From an uncultured Acidimicrobiaceae bacterium (GTDB lineage Bacteria > Actinomycetota > Acidimicrobiia > Spongiisociales > UBA5794), in assembly GCA_947259365.1 (NCBI GenBank), contig CAMYMC010000032.1, positions 1 to 60,958 on the forward strand: a DNA stretch of 60,958 nucleotides, written 5' to 3'. Of this stretch, positions 8,809 to 16,815 are shown one piece after another. The translations under genes and the position numbers were made by a program. The notes below the pieces were generated by a model. The model was not told the origin of the DNA. It saw only the letters and a program-made list of their open reading frames with translations, and made no database searches. Position 1 is the stretch's first letter. The number at the start of each line of letters is the position of its first letter.

Positions 8809-9978
8809 ATGCCGGGCTCGACGACACCCAGCGGCGAAATCGACATCGTCGAGGTCCGCGTACGCGAGATCCCGATGAAGCTCGTGCGCCCGTTCGAGAC
8901 CGCACAGGGCCATACCGCCGTCCGCAGGGTCATCCTCGTCGAGGTCGTCGACGGCGACGGCGTCACCGGCTGGAGCGAGTGCGTGGCGCCCGACACGGCG
9001 CACTACACGAACGAGACGGTGGACACCGCCTGGCCGCTCATCTGCGACGCGCTGGCTCCCCTGGCGGCACACCGACCCCAGGCATCGGTGGAGCAGCTTG
9101 CTGCGGAGCTCTCGAGAGCCGCACCGACCGCGCCGATGGCCGTCGCCGCCGTGGAGATGGCCGCCCGCGATCTCGATGCCCGCCGTCGCGGTATTCCCCT
9201 CGCCACCGTTCTCGGTGGCGAGCGAACCGAGGTCGGCGCCGGGGTCGTGATCGGCCTGCACCGGTCGATCGACTCACTCGTGGACGAGGCGACGGACGCC
9301 GCGGCGCGGGGGTACCGGCGTATCAAGCTCAAGATCGCGCCCGGCTCCGACGCCCGACCGGTGGCGGCGGTCCGGGAAGCCGTGGGACCCGATGTCCCCC
9401 TCGCCGTCGACGGCAACGGCTCGTACCGCCTCGAACAAGCGGAGAGCCTCGTCGCGCTCGAACGCCACGCCCTCGACATGGTCGAACAGCCACTCCCCGC
9501 ATCCGATTTCGCCGGCTCGACCCGGTTGCAGCTCCTACTCGGCACGCCGATCTGCCTGGACGAGTCGATCCGCTCTGCCGCGGACGTCGTCACCATGCAC
9601 CGGCTCGACGCCGGGCGGATCGTCAATCTCAAGCCGGGCCGCGTCGGTGGCCACACCGCGGCGCTCGACGTCCACCGGGCGGCGGTAGCCAGGGCCCTCC
9701 CGGTGTGGTGCGGGGGGATGCTCGAAACGGGGATAGGCCGGGCCCACAACGTGGCGCTCGCTTCCCTCCCCGGCTTCTCGATGCCGGGCGACCTCAGCCC
9801 GAGCGATCGTTACTGGGAACGCGACATCGTCGACCCGCCCTGGCACATGATCGATGGAGCGTTGCAGGTACCGCTGGACCGGCCGGGCATCGGCGTCGAG
9901 GTCGACGTCGAACTCGTCGAGTCGATGGCCCTGCGTCGCGTCGATGTGACTCGGGAGGCGAGCTCGGCAGGGAGGTAG
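8809..9978 (+). CDS. menC: Enolase-superfamily enzyme, o-succinylbenzoate synthase type
   Basis: A 389-residue member of the muconate-lactonizing subgroup of the enolase superfamily, close in motif content to o-succinylbenzoate synthase (MenC), the dehydratase step of menaquinone synthesis, and to N-succinylamino acid racemases. The lysine pair motif KLKIAP, metal ligands in VDGNGSY, VEQPL and CLDES, the second acid/base lysine in NLKPGRVGG, and GGMLETGIGRAHN are all present. The C-terminal DLSPSDRYWERDI is typical of the MenC/NSAR group. No other menaquinone gene is adjacent, so racemase activity remains possible. The upstream frame from 8794 is discounted because ATG 8809 sits directly after a -10 element. 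Confidence 0.8.
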   Translation: MPGSTTPSGEIDIVEVRVREIPMKLVRPFETAQGHTAVRRVILVEVVDGDGVTGWSECVAPDTAHYTNETVDTAWPLICDALAPLAAHRPQASVEQLAAELSRAAPTAPMAVAAVEMAARDLDARRRGIPLATVLGGERTEVGAGVVIGLHRSIDSLVDEATDAAARGYRRIKLKIAPGSDARPVAAVREAVGPDVPLAVDGNGSYRLEQAESLVALERHALDMVEQPLPASDFAGSTRLQLLLGTPICLDESIRSAADVVTMHRLDAGRIVNLKPGRVGGHTAALDVHRAAVARALPVWCGGMLETGIGRAHNVALASLPGFSMPGDLSPSDRYWERDIVDPPWHMIDGALQVPLDRPGIGVEVDVELVESMALRRVDVTREASSAGR

Positions 9979-9991
9979 GCGACGCGATGCC

Positions 9992-11536
9992 TCAGCCGAG
10001 CGCCCGGTGCAGGAACGCCGCCATCTGCTCCCGGGTGACGACGTCGCTCGGGCAGAACCTGTCGTTCACCGGCGGGTTGCACCCCACCGTCACCCCCGCC
10101 GTCGCCAGCTTGTCGATGTCCGCCTCGAAGATCGAGCCGTCGTCGTCGACGAACAGGTCCCCACCCCCGTCATCGCCGTACCCCATCGCTCGCACCAGAA
10201 ACGCCGCCATCTGCTCCCGGGTGACGGGATCGCTCGGGCAGAACAGCGTATTGGCAGGCGGGTTGCATCCGTGGGTGATGCCCTCGGCGGCCAGCCAGTC
10301 GATGTCGGCTTCGAACACGGACCCGACGGTGTCGAGGAAGCCGCCTCCGGGAACGCCAACGCTCACGGTGAAGCCGTCCCCGCTCCGCGAGGTGATGGAC
10401 ACCGGCACGGAGGCGAGCTCGACGGTGGAGCCGACGGTGAGAACGTGGTCGGTGGCGTACGGGGCCGCCGGCTCCATGACGTGGTCACGCCAGATGCTGG
10501 GACACGGAGTCGGTCCGGACCAGCCGGCGCAGGTGTCCTGATCGACGAGGTAGACCTCGACCCCTTCCCACGACAATGGGATGGGGTCACCCGCCGTCTG
10601 CACCCTCGGTCCGAGCGTGTAGAAGACCCCCGGGGTCCCCGTCGAGATGACGAGCATCTGCGTGCCCGCGACGTGTTGCGGCTGGAGAGTGAGGTCGACA
10701 GGCGTCCCGTCGAACACGTGCACGTCGCCCGGGTCGATCCAGCCCGAGACGTAGCGGTTGTACGCGAGCGAGTGATAGGGCGAGGTGTTCAGGCTGTTCG
10801 CGCTCATCACGTCGATCGGGTTGTCGTACTCGTTGCCGATCCCGGCGTTGGAGTGGGGCCAGTGCAGCGTGTGGCCTACCTCGTGCACCGCGACGTAGTC
10901 GACGCTGAAGAGCGAGCTCTCGCCGATGATCGCATACCGGCCGTTGTCCGGGTACGTCGACGGTATCCAGGAGCAGTCGCCGACCGAGCAGACGTAGCCC
11001 GGGCTGGCGTAGCCGCCGCTCGTCCAGTCGTCGACGACGAGGACACCCTCGGGTGCGCTCGTCGCCGCTGCAGAGACCTGCGAAACGCAGCTCCCGGAGG
11101 GGCCGGGGACGTCGCCGCCGGTGGTGAAACTCACCGAGTATTCCCCGGCCGAGATGGCGGTGTAGTAAGGCGCAACCGTTGCTTCGAGCCTGCTGATGAT
11201 CGATGCGTGCGATGCCGACACCGGGCCGCAGCGCCAGACCTCGACGACATCGGTGTCGAGGGAGTACCGCCGCTGGAACACCGCTTTGGGAACGAGGCCG
11301 AGCGGATCGCCCAGGCCGGCGACGGGAGCGCCCGCGGTCGTCACCGCCCCAGCCGGCGGATCGACGATGACGGCGCTGACGTCGTCCTCGGCGAGAACCG
11401 TCGGTGGGGGTGGCGGTGAGGTGTCGCCGGCGGCGGAGGACCCGGGGAGCGGCGACGCCATCGTTGCGACAACGGTGACGATGAGCAGCCGGTACAGCCA
11501 CCGTGTGCGGTTGCGGGTGTCGTGAGCTGCTCGCAC
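9992..11536 (-). CDS. Secreted metzincin-like zinc metalloprotease with S-layer-type repeats
   Basis: A 514-residue exported protein. The start chosen is GTG 11536, which has GGAGG ten bases upstream and directly gives a signal peptide (VRAAHDTRNRTRWLYRLL, hydrophobic core, cleavage near SSAAG). The catalytic region holds HEVGHTLHWPH, the HExxHxxxxxH zinc motif, followed by a possible Met-turn in IDVMSAN. It may be a snapalysin/reprolysin-like family member. Several Cys pairs suggest disulfides. The C-terminus carries two SLH-like repeats (about residues 415-460 and 467-514), each with FEADI, LA-x-G-(I/V)-T, FCPSD and VTREQMAAFL. These would attach the enzyme to the cell surface. The 3' end approaches the convergent enolase gene. 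Confidence 0.85.
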   Translation of the reverse strand: MRAAHDTRNRTRWLYRLLIVTVVATMASPLPGSSAAGDTSPPPPPTVLAEDDVSAVIVDPPAGAVTTAGAPVAGLGDPLGLVPKAVFQRRYSLDTDVVEVWRCGPVSASHASIISRLEATVAPYYTAISAGEYSVSFTTGGDVPGPSGSCVSQVSAAATSAPEGVLVVDDWTSGGYASPGYVCSVGDCSWIPSTYPDNGRYAIIGESSLFSVDYVAVHEVGHTLHWPHSNAGIGNEYDNPIDVMSANSLNTSPYHSLAYNRYVSGWIDPGDVHVFDGTPVDLTLQPQHVAGTQMLVISTGTPGVFYTLGPRVQTAGDPIPLSWEGVEVYLVDQDTCAGWSGPTPCPSIWRDHVMEPAAPYATDHVLTVGSTVELASVPVSITSRSGDGFTVSVGVPGGGFLDTVGSVFEADIDWLAAEGITHGCNPPANTLFCPSDPVTREQMAAFLVRAMGYGDDGGGDLFVDDDGSIFEADIDKLATAGVTVGCNPPVNDRFCPSDVVTREQMAAFLHRALG

Positions 11537-11786
11537 CTGGTGAGGGCCTCCGCTCGACGTGGTGGGTTCGATGCCCCGCTTGGTGTATCGGCACTCACGA
11601 CTCCCTTCTGTAGTTGCCGCGACCACGTAACGTCATCGCGGTGTGCCGCCTCGGATCTGCCGTCGTTCCAAACGCAAAGCGCCGCGGAGACACGCCTGGC
11701 GTAGGGCCGACCGCCCCCTCGCCCTGCTTGGTCGCGCGCTCGATGCCGTCCGACGTCGGCTACGCTCTCCGCTTCTCGAGAGGCGA

Positions 11787-12179
11787 ATGATGACGGACCG
11801 AACAAGGACGCCGATCGGTGAGATGTGGGTCGAGGACGGCATCCTCTGGCACCGGCTCGACAACGACCTCGTCGTCACGGCCGATGACGCGGCCGAGACG
11901 GTGCGCATCGTCGGCGAGCTCACTGGGGGCGAGCCCCTGCCTGCGATCGTCGACATGCGAGGCGTCGCCTACGCAGGCCCCGACGTCCGGGAGATGTTCG
12001 CCGGCGATCCGGGCACATCGCACGAGGCGGCAACGGCCTTGCTCATCACGACCGGGTCGAGCCGGGCGATGGCCCAGGTCTTCACCCGGGTCACGAAGCC
12101 GGGCCGGCCGGTGGAGGTGTTCACGGACGCGGACGAGGCGGTCGACTGGCTGAGAGAAGTGACGGCGCCTCCGTCCTGA
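11787..12179 (+). CDS. Small STAS/SpoIIAA-like protein
   Basis: A 130-residue soluble protein with alternating strands and helices: IGEMWVEDGILWHRL, then a helical region with DDAAETV, then PAIVDMRGVAYAGPDVREMF and a C-terminal FTDADEAVDWL helix. This pattern resembles the STAS-like/DUF7793 group seen in actinobacteria, which can act in partner-switching regulation; no conserved phospho-serine is obvious, so function is uncertain. ATG 11787 (MMTDRT) is preceded by GAGAGG at a good distance; ATG 11790 is an alternative. It lies just upstream of a histidine kinase gene on the same strand, 103 bp away. Confidence 0.65.
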   Translation: MMTDRTRTPIGEMWVEDGILWHRLDNDLVVTADDAAETVRIVGELTGGEPLPAIVDMRGVAYAGPDVREMFAGDPGTSHEAATALLITTGSSRAMAQVFTRVTKPGRPVEVFTDADEAVDWLREVTAPPS

Positions 12180-12282
12180 GCGGCCCTTCTGGAAACCGAC
12201 GGCGCCAAGCCGACGCGCTCAAGCGCGGGCCCCGGCGTGACGAAATCCAACCACGACCGGAACCGAGAGAAGCAGGTTCCAG

Positions 12283-13548
12283 ATGCCGGGCCAAGCGACG
12301 CGACCGCCACAGGAGCGCACCGAGCCGGAGGACGACAGCCTTCGGCGGCTCGAGCTCATCTCGGCGGTCTGGGCGATCGTCGCCCGCCCTGATCTCCCCC
12401 CTGCGGCCAAGCTCGACGAGGTGCTGCGCGTGGGGTGCGCGATGTTCGGCGAGACGATCGGCATCGTCAGCCGGGTCGACGGGGACGACTTCCGCGTCCT
12501 CCACGTTCACGCCGCCGGCCGCGACATCACGCCTGGGGACATCTACGAGCTCGGCCGGACGTTCTGCGCCATCACGGTCGCCATGACCGAGCCGGTCGCC
12601 ATCGACCACATGGCAGAGTCGATCTGGAGCGGGCATCCGTGCTATGAGGCACAGCAGCTCGAGTCCTACATCGGCGTCGGCTTCGAGGTCGACGGCGAGC
12701 CGTTCGGAACACTGAGTTTCGCGAGCCCGAAGCCCCACGAAGGCAGATTCCGCGAGATCGACCGCGAGTTCGTCGGCATGCTCGGAGCGTGGGTGGGAAG
12801 CGTCCTCACCGAGGAGGCGAGGACCCGGAGGGCCGTCGGCGCAGCAGAGCGGCGAGTCCGCTTCGTCGCCGACACCAACCACGAGTTCCGGGCGCCGGCG
12901 GCCGGCATCTCCGGTCTCGTCGACGTCCTCGCCACGGGTGTCCACGGGAGCCTCAGCCCGAAACAGCTCGAGCTCCTCGGGCTGATCCGGCACGCCGCCG
13001 AGCGGTTGACGGCGCTCGCCGAAGACGTCGGCGACATCTTCAGAATCGATGCCGGATCGCTCCGCCTCGACTGCGAGGCCGTGGACCCGTTCTCCGTCGC
13101 CGCTCGGGTCGCCGGCCTGCTCGAGTCGACGGCGAGCTCGGTGGGCGTCGCGATCGTCGTGCCTGAGCCCGCCCCGAGATTCGAGGTCTGGGCCGACGAA
13201 CGGCGTCTCGAGCAGATCGTCGTGAACCTCGTGTCGAACGCAATCAAGTTCACCCCTCGCGGTGGGAGGGTCGGGGTCGATATCGATGCCTCCCCCGGCC
13301 GCGTTCACGTGGCCGTCTGGGACACCGGGGTGGGCATCAGCCCTTCCCGGCTGCCCGTTGTGTTCGATCGCTACGCCCAGGTCCAGACGGGAGGCGCCCC
13401 GGGAGTGGGGGGAACCGGGCTCGGCCTCGCCCTCGCCCGCGAGCTGGCCGAGCTCCAGGGGGGCGGAATCCGAGCGGAAAGCACCGAGGGCGAGGGATCA
13501 CGGTTCACCGTGTCGCTCCCAGCCGCACCGGACGACCCCTCCCGCTGA
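12283..13548 (+). CDS. GAF-domain sensor histidine kinase (cytoplasmic)
   Basis: A 421-residue kinase without membrane segments. The N-terminal GAF domain (about residues 25-175) contains ELGRTFCAIT and IGVGFEVDGEPFGTLSF. The H-box is NHEFRAPAAG, a variant of HE(L/I)RTP with the His near residue 203; the usual Thr is Ala. The ATPase domain has NLVSNAIKFTPRGG, WDTGVGI and GTGLGLALARELAELQGG. It faces a single-domain-plus-HTH response regulator gene across a 13-bp convergent gap, so the two may form a cognate pair even though they are not co-transcribed. Confidence 0.88.
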   Translation: MPGQATRPPQERTEPEDDSLRRLELISAVWAIVARPDLPPAAKLDEVLRVGCAMFGETIGIVSRVDGDDFRVLHVHAAGRDITPGDIYELGRTFCAITVAMTEPVAIDHMAESIWSGHPCYEAQQLESYIGVGFEVDGEPFGTLSFASPKPHEGRFREIDREFVGMLGAWVGSVLTEEARTRRAVGAAERRVRFVADTNHEFRAPAAGISGLVDVLATGVHGSLSPKQLELLGLIRHAAERLTALAEDVGDIFRIDAGSLRLDCEAVDPFSVAARVAGLLESTASSVGVAIVVPEPAPRFEVWADERRLEQIVVNLVSNAIKFTPRGGRVGVDIDASPGRVHVAVWDTGVGISPSRLPVVFDRYAQVQTGGAPGVGGTGLGLALARELAELQGGGIRAESTEGEGSRFTVSLPAAPDDPSR

Positions 13549-13561
13549 GGACCGACGGCCC

Positions 13562-14146
13562 CTATGCCGAGGAGCGTGACGCCACGCCTTCTTCGACGAC
13601 CGATGCGACGACGGCATCGATGTCGCTCTGGGAGACGGGCTTGACGAGCACCAGTTTGCCGGTTGCCCGCACCCGGCTCAGGACATCCTCATCCGTGGCC
13701 GCAGTGACGAACACGACCACTGTCGCTTCCAGCCCGTCGATGAGATGAAGCCGTCGCGCCACCTCGACCCCGTCGATCCCAGGCATGAGCACGTCGAGGA
13801 GCACGAGGTCGGGCCGGTGCATCCCGCACATGACGAGCCCATCGAAGCCGTTGTCGACGACCATCGTCGTCACCTGGATCGACGTCGCCTCCAGCCGGCC
13901 CTCCAGCACCGCAGAGCTGACGGGGTCGTCATCGATGACGAGAACGGTGATGCCGCGATGGATGCCGACGCGCTCGGCGAACTGCTGCAGCGCCTCGAGG
14001 TGGTCGGCTCTGGGACATGAGCGTCCGCGCTCCCACGCGTTGACGGTCGGGAACGACACGCCGAGCTCCCTCGCCAGAGCTTCCTGAGTGAGCCCCGCTC
14101 GCTCCCTGATCGCCGACACCAGCTCGGGGACCGAGTATTGGGCCAT
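13562..14146 (-). CDS. XRE-type HTH protein with C-terminal receiver domain
   Basis: A 194-residue protein with an unusual order: an N-terminal XRE/Cro helix-turn-helix (about residues 6-60; LTQEALARELGVSFPTVNAWERG) followed by a response-regulator receiver (about 66-190). The receiver has the acidic pocket IDDDP (residues 71-75), phospho-acceptor Asp near 118 in LVLLDVLMPG, switch Thr in FVTAA and Lys near 169 in LVKP. Most DNA-binding response regulators have the receiver first and an OmpR, NarL or Fis output, so receiver-controlled DNA binding by an XRE domain is noteworthy. A -10-like TATAGT lies 5 nt before the ATG, suggesting a leaderless message. Confidence 0.88.
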   Translation of the reverse strand: MAQYSVPELVSAIRERAGLTQEALARELGVSFPTVNAWERGRSCPRADHLEALQQFAERVGIHRGITVLVIDDDPVSSAVLEGRLEATSIQVTTMVVDNGFDGLVMCGMHRPDLVLLDVLMPGIDGVEVARRLHLIDGLEATVVVFVTAATDEDVLSRVRATGKLVLVKPVSQSDIDAVVASVVEEGVASRSSA

Positions 14147-14151
14147 AAGCC

Positions 14152-14157
14152 ACTATA
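14152..14157 (-). promoter_or_regulatory. -10 element (TATAGT), leaderless start at ATG 14146
   Basis: On the minus strand TATAGT is followed by five bases (GGCTT) and then the ATG of the XRE-receiver gene. A -35-like TGTCAA lies about 18 nt upstream. Confidence 0.5.
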
Positions 14158-14211
14158 TCGGCTCTCTCCCCGAAACCTTGACATCGGTGGTCCACATACG
14201 CGAGTTCCCGC

Positions 14212-15573
14212 TCATCCCGCTGCATACGCCACGACCGCCCCGGCCCAGTGGCGCCTGCCGCTGAGCGTGGGGTCGTACGTGAATGTGCCCGGCGCGGCCT
14301 CGAGGCGGTATGCCGCGGCATTGTCGAGCGGCCGGGCGCACCGGAGCTGCTCGAGCACGAGCGGCGTCCAACCGGCCGGCTCGGTGTGAGCGGCGGTGCC
14401 ACGGGTGCCGAGCACGCCGTATACGAGGACGTCCGCGGTCATGGTGGAGACAGTGACCGCTGGTGTCGTGCTTCGTCCCTGGGCGGTAGCCACGGCGTCG
14501 ACCGGGCTGGTTGGGGCGATGCCGGAGAACTCCTCCACCACCACGGACTCGGCGCGACCGTCGGGATGGGTGACGACGATCGTGTCGCCGGCCCCCAGCG
14601 CGGTGTCGACGTGGGTCCTCAGGACGACGGCGCGGACGCGGGTCGTTCGGGCCACGTCTGCATCGACGACGTAGGTGTTACCCGAGCCGTCGGCGGCCGC
14701 GACCGGCGCGGTCGCACTCGCATCGCGGAGCACCACCCGGACGAGGAGCGTGTTGCCCGCGGCGACACCCCCCGCCGGAACGACGATCGTGCTGGTCGTG
14801 TTTCCGCAATCCGTGATGCCGACGGTCTGGACGAACGAGATCGTGGTGAAGCTCGGCGCGGCGCTGAAGTCGTTCGAAGCGGAGCTGGTGGCGTCGGAGA
14901 AGGCGGCAGCCGAACCCGGGATGGAGACTCCCGACACCATCCCGAGGACGAGCATCGCCCCGATGATGCTTCCGCTCCCGGACCTCGACGCGACGCGAGT
15001 CTCGAGCTCGTGTTCGCTGAGGTCGACGCGGATGCTCGGCTCGTCGTCGGGCCGGCGTCTCCTCGCTGCGACGAGGTACGTCTTCGCAGCGGCGAGGGAG
15101 GCGACGAAGAGCGCGAAGCTGCCCCAGGCGCCCTCCCGGAGCCACAGCTGGGGAAGACCGGCGAAGGGCACCACCAGCTTGCCCGTGCCGCGAACCTGCG
15201 CCGGGTGGAGCGGCGTCGAGTCGGCGACGGCGGCGGCAGCTCCCCGGGTGACGTAGGTGCCGTCCGGATTCACCGACACGATCCGATGGGTGACCAGCGC
15301 CCCGTCGACGGCCGGGTTCTCGAAGATGATGACGGTGCCGGCGGCGAGCCCTTCCCCGTTGGTGGGCTCGTAGGCGACGACGTCTCCGGCCCGGATCAGC
15401 GGCTCCATCGAACCGGACGTCACGACGACCACCGGCCACCCCATGACGAGGGGAATCAGCCTCGACACGACGAGGAGGGCGAGGACGAGATACCAGTAGA
15501 GGGCGGTGGCTCCCAGCGTCACCGCCGGGAGCCACCGCTGAGGCGTGCGCTGCCTCGAGGTCGTGGCCTGCAT
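14212..15573 (-). CDS. SipW-type signal peptidase I fused to a SipW-substrate-like extracellular domain
   Basis: A 453-residue protein. Residues about 15-170 are a signal peptidase I of the SipW/archaeal-ER type: an N-terminal membrane helix, TSGSMEPLIRAGDVV with nucleophile Ser55, and THRIV with His96 in the general-base position instead of the bacterial Lys, followed by a second membrane helix (about 150-168). After a charged linker, residues 200-226 form a second hydrophobic segment ending in AAAFSDATSSASNDFSA, which resembles the signal peptide/cleavage region of SipW-dependent substrates (TasA, camelysin). About 220 residues of beta-rich extracellular domain follow. A separate TasA-like gene is 34 bp upstream. 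ATG 15573 has AAGGGA upstream; the frame opens earlier but only as shadow. Confidence 0.82.
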   Translation of the reverse strand: MQATTSRQRTPQRWLPAVTLGATALYWYLVLALLVVSRLIPLVMGWPVVVVTSGSMEPLIRAGDVVAYEPTNGEGLAAGTVIIFENPAVDGALVTHRIVSVNPDGTYVTRGAAAAVADSTPLHPAQVRGTGKLVVPFAGLPQLWLREGAWGSFALFVASLAAAKTYLVAARRRRPDDEPSIRVDLSEHELETRVASRSGSGSIIGAMLVLGMVSGVSIPGSAAAFSDATSSASNDFSAAPSFTTISFVQTVGITDCGNTTSTIVVPAGGVAAGNTLLVRVVLRDASATAPVAAADGSGNTYVVDADVARTTRVRAVVLRTHVDTALGAGDTIVVTHPDGRAESVVVEEFSGIAPTSPVDAVATAQGRSTTPAVTVSTMTADVLVYGVLGTRGTAAHTEPAGWTPLVLEQLRCARPLDNAAAYRLEAAPGTFTYDPTLSGRRHWAGAVVAYAAG

Positions 15574-15607
15574 GGGCGGTCCCTTGCCTGATCCCTCGCC
15601 GAGGGGA

Positions 15608-16186
15608 TCAGGTGTTCTGGGCCTCCCAGACGAAATCGGCGCTTGCGGCCTTGCCCTGCGCCGCGTTGGCGTCCTGGAGCGTGACCGTGATGCGGTAGCC
15701 CGCCATGTCATCGGGAGCTCCACCTGCCACCGACCAGGCGTCGACACCGTTGGCGTAGTCCGACGGCAGTGCGAGGAAGGTCCCGAGGTCGCCGTCAGTC
15801 GCCGTGTCCCACACGGTGAGATCCGCCACGAACGACGTACAGCCGCTGGCGCCGCGCTCGATGGTGACGTCGAGATAGTCGCCAAGGCCGTCGCCCCCGG
15901 TGAGGGTGCCGTAGATGCGGACCTCGGCATCGAGCGAGCCCCGGTACGTGACCTCGATACAGCCGGTCACCGTGTCACCGGGCTTGAGGTTCGGCGCGCT
16001 GAACATGGCCGTACCGGCGTCGTCGTCTTCGAGGATGACGGTGCCGGCAGCCCATGTGTTCGACGTGTTGTCGGTGGTCGCCGAGAAGGCGGCGGTGGAC
16101 ACTCGAACGGCGAGCACCGAGACCATCAGCACTGCGGCGACCGCGGCGCCGATGCGCACCGCCGTCTGGGTCGTAGCGGTCAACAT
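15608..16186 (-). CDS. TasA/camelysin (CalY)-like SipW-dependent secreted protein
   Basis: A 192-residue exported protein. The N-terminus has the SipW-type signal: a hydrophobic helix (about residues 10-32) followed by AAFSATTDNTSNTWAAGTV, which matches the A-[FY]-[FS]-x-T-x-x-x-x-x-N-x-[FW]-x-A-G-T pattern of TasA/CalY proteins. The rest is a beta-sandwich with PGDTVTGCIEV typical of the family and one likely disulfide (CIEV and GCTSF). TasA-type proteins form extracellular fibres in Bacillus biofilms; the same role here is inference. TAGGAG lies 8 nt before ATG 16186. It is the first gene of an operon with the fused signal peptidase. Confidence 0.82.
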   Translation of the reverse strand: MLTATTQTAVRIGAAVAAVLMVSVLAVRVSTAAFSATTDNTSNTWAAGTVILEDDDAGTAMFSAPNLKPGDTVTGCIEVTYRGSLDAEVRIYGTLTGGDGLGDYLDVTIERGASGCTSFVADLTVWDTATDGDLGTFLALPSDYANGVDAWSVAGGAPDDMAGYRITVTLQDANAAQGKAASADFVWEAQNT

Positions 16187-16350
16187 GGAAGTCGCTCCTA
16201 CTCAGTCAGTCTGTTCCGTGTAGGCGGTATCGGCGGAAGTGCTATATCGCTTTATAGGGCGACCGCCCTATTCGGGAGACAGGGGATTTCACCGCCCGCT
16301 CGACGGAAGGACGACTGCAGGACCGATTCCGGGTTGGCGCAGCGAGGATG

Positions 16351-16356
16351 TACAGT
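16351..16356 (+). promoter_or_regulatory. -10 element (TACAGT), leaderless start at ATG 16364
   Basis: TACAGT ends 7 nt before ATG 16364 of the cupredoxin gene; no Shine-Dalgarno is present. Confidence 0.45.
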
Positions 16357-16363
16357 GCGCGCC

Positions 16364-16807
16364 ATGACCAGGCCAGGGGCGAGATGGACGGGCGTGGCCG
16401 TCGTGCTGATCGCATTCTCGGCGGCGTGCTCCGACTCCTCACCGGCGCCGACCGCAACCGCTACGACGGCTGCGACGACGACGGAGCCCGCCGGGTCAGC
16501 TGTCGTCATCGCGATGAGCGAGTGGCGGTTTGGGCCCGCCGCCGTCAACCTCGCCGCAGGCACCGAGGTCACGGTCGAACTCCGCAACGACGGTGCCCTG
16601 CTCCATGAGTGGGCGCTGCTCAGCGCTGAGATCGCAGACGAGGGAGGCTTCGGCGACGAACTCGTCATCGTCCGCCGTGCCGTCAATGCGGGCGCCATCG
16701 ACACCGTGACGTTCACCGTGCCGGCGGCAGGGACGTATCAGTTCGTCTGTCCGATCCCGGGACACTTCGCCCAGGGCATGGAGGGGACGCTGACGGCAAC
16801 GGGCTGA
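16364..16807 (+). CDS. Cupredoxin-like lipoprotein
   Basis: A 147-residue lipoprotein with lipobox FSAAC (Cys near residue 23), a Thr/Ala-rich linker and one cupredoxin domain. Type 1 copper ligands are visible: His in LLHEWAL, then Cys, His and Met in VCPIPGHFAQGM. It should carry electrons on the outer face of the membrane. It starts divergently from the TasA/SipW operon and ends 8 bp before the convergent polyferredoxin gene that closes the molybdoenzyme operon, so it may serve that respiratory system, but the link rests on position only. Confidence 0.82.
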   Translation: MTRPGARWTGVAVVLIAFSAACSDSSPAPTATATTAATTTEPAGSAVVIAMSEWRFGPAAVNLAAGTEVTVELRNDGALLHEWALLSAEIADEGGFGDELVIVRRAVNAGAIDTVTFTVPAAGTYQFVCPIPGHFAQGMEGTLTATG

Positions 16808-16815
16808 TCCGCCCG

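Noticed and set aside
14178..14183. TTGACA, a perfect -35 hexamer on the plus strand
   Set aside because: No TANNNT element lies 16-19 bases downstream, and it would read into the 3' end of the opposite-strand peptidase gene.
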